In this document: piece by piece, positions 6,259 to 7,154 of the stretch
Layout: the number at the start of each line of letters is the position of its first letter
Position numbering within the stretch: the first letter of the stretch is position 1
From: Oscillospiraceae bacterium
Lineage (GTDB): Bacteria > Bacillota > Clostridia > Oscillospirales > Oscillospiraceae
Length of the DNA stretch: 7,154 nucleotides
Reading direction: 5' to 3'
NCBI GenBank assembly: GCA_017480395.1
Contig: JAFVAS010000094.1
Span: 1 to 7,154, forward strand
Notes under the pieces: model-generated
Told to the model about the DNA's origin: nothing
The model's input: only the letters and a program-made list of their open reading frames with translations
Databases searched by the model: none
Position numbers and translations under genes: made by a program

Positions 6259-6672
6259 TTGGATTATTTTGATCTGCACCTGAATCGGGAGGAGCAGCTG
6301 GCCATCAGCGCCCTGGGCCTGGCCCATCTGGGGGACGGGGTCTATGAGCTGATGGTGCGCTCCTGGCTCATCGTCCACGGCTACGCGAAGAAGGCCAATC
6401 TCCACCGGGAGACGGTGGCCCGGGTGCGGGCCCCCTATCAGGCCGCGGCGATGAAGCGCATTGAGCCGATGCTCACGTCGGAGGAGCTGGCCGTGAGCCA
6501 CCGGGGCCGCAACGCCCATGTGGGCAACATCCCCAAGAACGCCAGCCGGGGGGAGTACGCCCACGCCACCGCGCTGGAGGCGCTCTTTGGCTGGCTCTAT
6601 CTCAACGGGAAAAAGGATCGGCTCAACGAGCTGTTTGCATTCATTATGGAGGGGGAAGACGATGCCGCTTGA
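6259..6672 (+). CDS. mrnC: Mini-ribonuclease III
   Basis: A 137-residue protein containing only the RNase III catalytic domain, without the double-stranded-RNA-binding domain of ordinary RNase III; the family length is about 130-145. In Bacillus subtilis it matures both ends of 23S rRNA on the assembling 50S subunit with help from ribosomal protein L3. Visible motifs are ALGLAHLGDGVYELMVR (18-34) with the expected catalytic D26, the RGRN RNA-contact motif (82-85), PKNASRGEYAHATALEALFG (92-111) with the second acidic metal ligand E107, and the C-terminal helix. The start is TTG at 6259, with AAAGGAGG (6244-6251) 7 nt upstream, inside the end of the transporter gene. The stop overlaps rqcH by 11 nt. 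In B. subtilis mrnC is linked with cysS and rlmB instead, so this neighbourhood differs. Confidence 0.95.
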   Translation: MDYFDLHLNREEQLAISALGLAHLGDGVYELMVRSWLIVHGYAKKANLHRETVARVRAPYQAAAMKRIEPMLTSEELAVSHRGRNAHVGNIPKNASRGEYAHATALEALFGWLYLNGKKDRLNELFAFIMEGEDDAA

Positions 6673-7154
6673 CGCCGTATGCCTGCGCGCCGTGGTGACG
6701 GAGCTGGAGGGGCCCCTGGTGGGCGCGCGGGTGGACAAGATCTATCAGCCCACCCGGGACGAGGTGATCCTCGCCCTGCGGGGCCGGGAGGGGAACTGCC
6801 GCTGTCTGCTGACCGCCAATCCCGCCCATCCCCGTATCCAGCTGACGGAGACCTTCCGGGACAACCCCGCCACGCCGCCGATGTTCTGTATGCTGCTGCG
6901 CAAGCACCTCTCCGGCGCCCGTATCCTCTCGGTCACCCAGCCGCCCATGGAGCGGCTGGTGGATCTGGAGCTGGAGGCGCTGGACGAGCTGGGGGTGCGC
7001 TCCACGCGGCATTTGATCCTGGAGGCGATGGGACGCCGCTCCAACCTGATTCTCACCGACGCGGAGGGGCGGATCGTGGACTGCCTGCGCCGGGTGGACG
7101 CCGAGATGTCGGAACAGCGCCAGGTGCTGCCCGGTCTGTTCTACCGCCTGCCCC
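6662..7154 (+). CDS. rqcH: RqcH / NFACT-family ribosome quality control factor, 5' part
   Basis: The first 164 codons are visible; the gene runs off the window end. RqcH (Rqc2/NEMF homologue, formerly annotated as fibronectin-binding protein FbpA) binds 50S subunits blocked by peptidyl-tRNA and recruits tRNA-Ala to add C-terminal alanine tails that mark the nascent chain for degradation. The NFACT-N domain is recognisable: MPLDAVCLRAVVTEL (1-15), GARVDKIYQPTRDEV (21-35), RIQLT (58-62), PPMFCMLLRKHLSGARI (72-88), LDELG (107-111) and ILEAMGRRSNLIL (119-131). The position of the D97-R98 pair important in B. subtilis RqcH reads E97-R98 here. The ATG at 6662 overlaps the end of mrnC and has GGAGGGGG (6648-6655) 6 nt upstream. 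The NFACT middle, coiled-coil and NFACT-R parts would lie beyond the window. Confidence 0.95.
   Translation, partial: MPLDAVCLRAVVTELEGPLVGARVDKIYQPTRDEVILALRGREGNCRCLLTANPAHPRIQLTETFRDNPATPPMFCMLLRKHLSGARILSVTQPPMERLVDLELEALDELGVRSTRHLILEAMGRRSNLILTDAEGRIVDCLRRVDAEMSEQRQVLPGLFYRLP

Overview
The window looks like ordinary chromosomal DNA from a GC-rich, low-copy Firmicute of the Oscillospiraceae/Clostridia type (the general Flavonifractor/Oscillibacter/Lawsonibacter neighbourhood). This is inferred from gene content and style: a type III glutamine synthetase, an LL-diaminopimelate aminotransferase (DapL), Mini-RNase III and an RqcH/NFACT protein, strong AGGAGG-like ribosome binding sites, frequent TTG starts, GC-rich genes and sigma-A-type promoters in AT-richer gaps. 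I see no phage, IS element, CRISPR array, tRNA or rRNA.

Layout. Positions 1-48 (minus) hold the first 16 codons of a gene that leaves the window, with a clear Shine-Dalgarno site and an extended -10 promoter. Next is a strong intrinsic terminator and the minus-strand glnN gene (166-2265). A 345-bp divergent control region (2266-2610) carries a glnN promoter candidate, a perfect GC-rich palindrome in the glnN leader, two direct repeats, a near-consensus dapL promoter and a structured dapL leader. dapL (2611-3834, plus) converges on a minus-strand gene for a polytopic membrane protein of unknown function (3951-5216), and a long hairpin lies between them. A second divergent gap (5217-5374), AT-rich, has back-to-back promoters and an inverted repeat. 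From there a plus-strand operon runs to the window end: an EamA/DMT-type transporter (5375-6256), mrnC for Mini-RNase III (6259-6672), and the 5' part of rqcH (6662-7154, open at the edge).

How the genes fit together. glnN and dapL both belong to nitrogen and amino-acid metabolism: GlnN makes glutamine from glutamate and ammonia, and DapL uses glutamate as amino donor to make LL-diaminopimelate for lysine and peptidoglycan. mrnC and rqcH overlap by 11 nt and both products act on the large ribosomal subunit (23S rRNA maturation and stalled-50S rescue), so translational coupling is plausible. No clearly new multi-gene system is visible. The points most worth a second look are the dapL leader, where an anti-Shine-Dalgarno segment is held inside a hairpin, the uncharacterised membrane protein with a conserved-looking His/Cys-rich domain, and the mrnC-rqcH coupling with an ER instead of a DR motif in RqcH.
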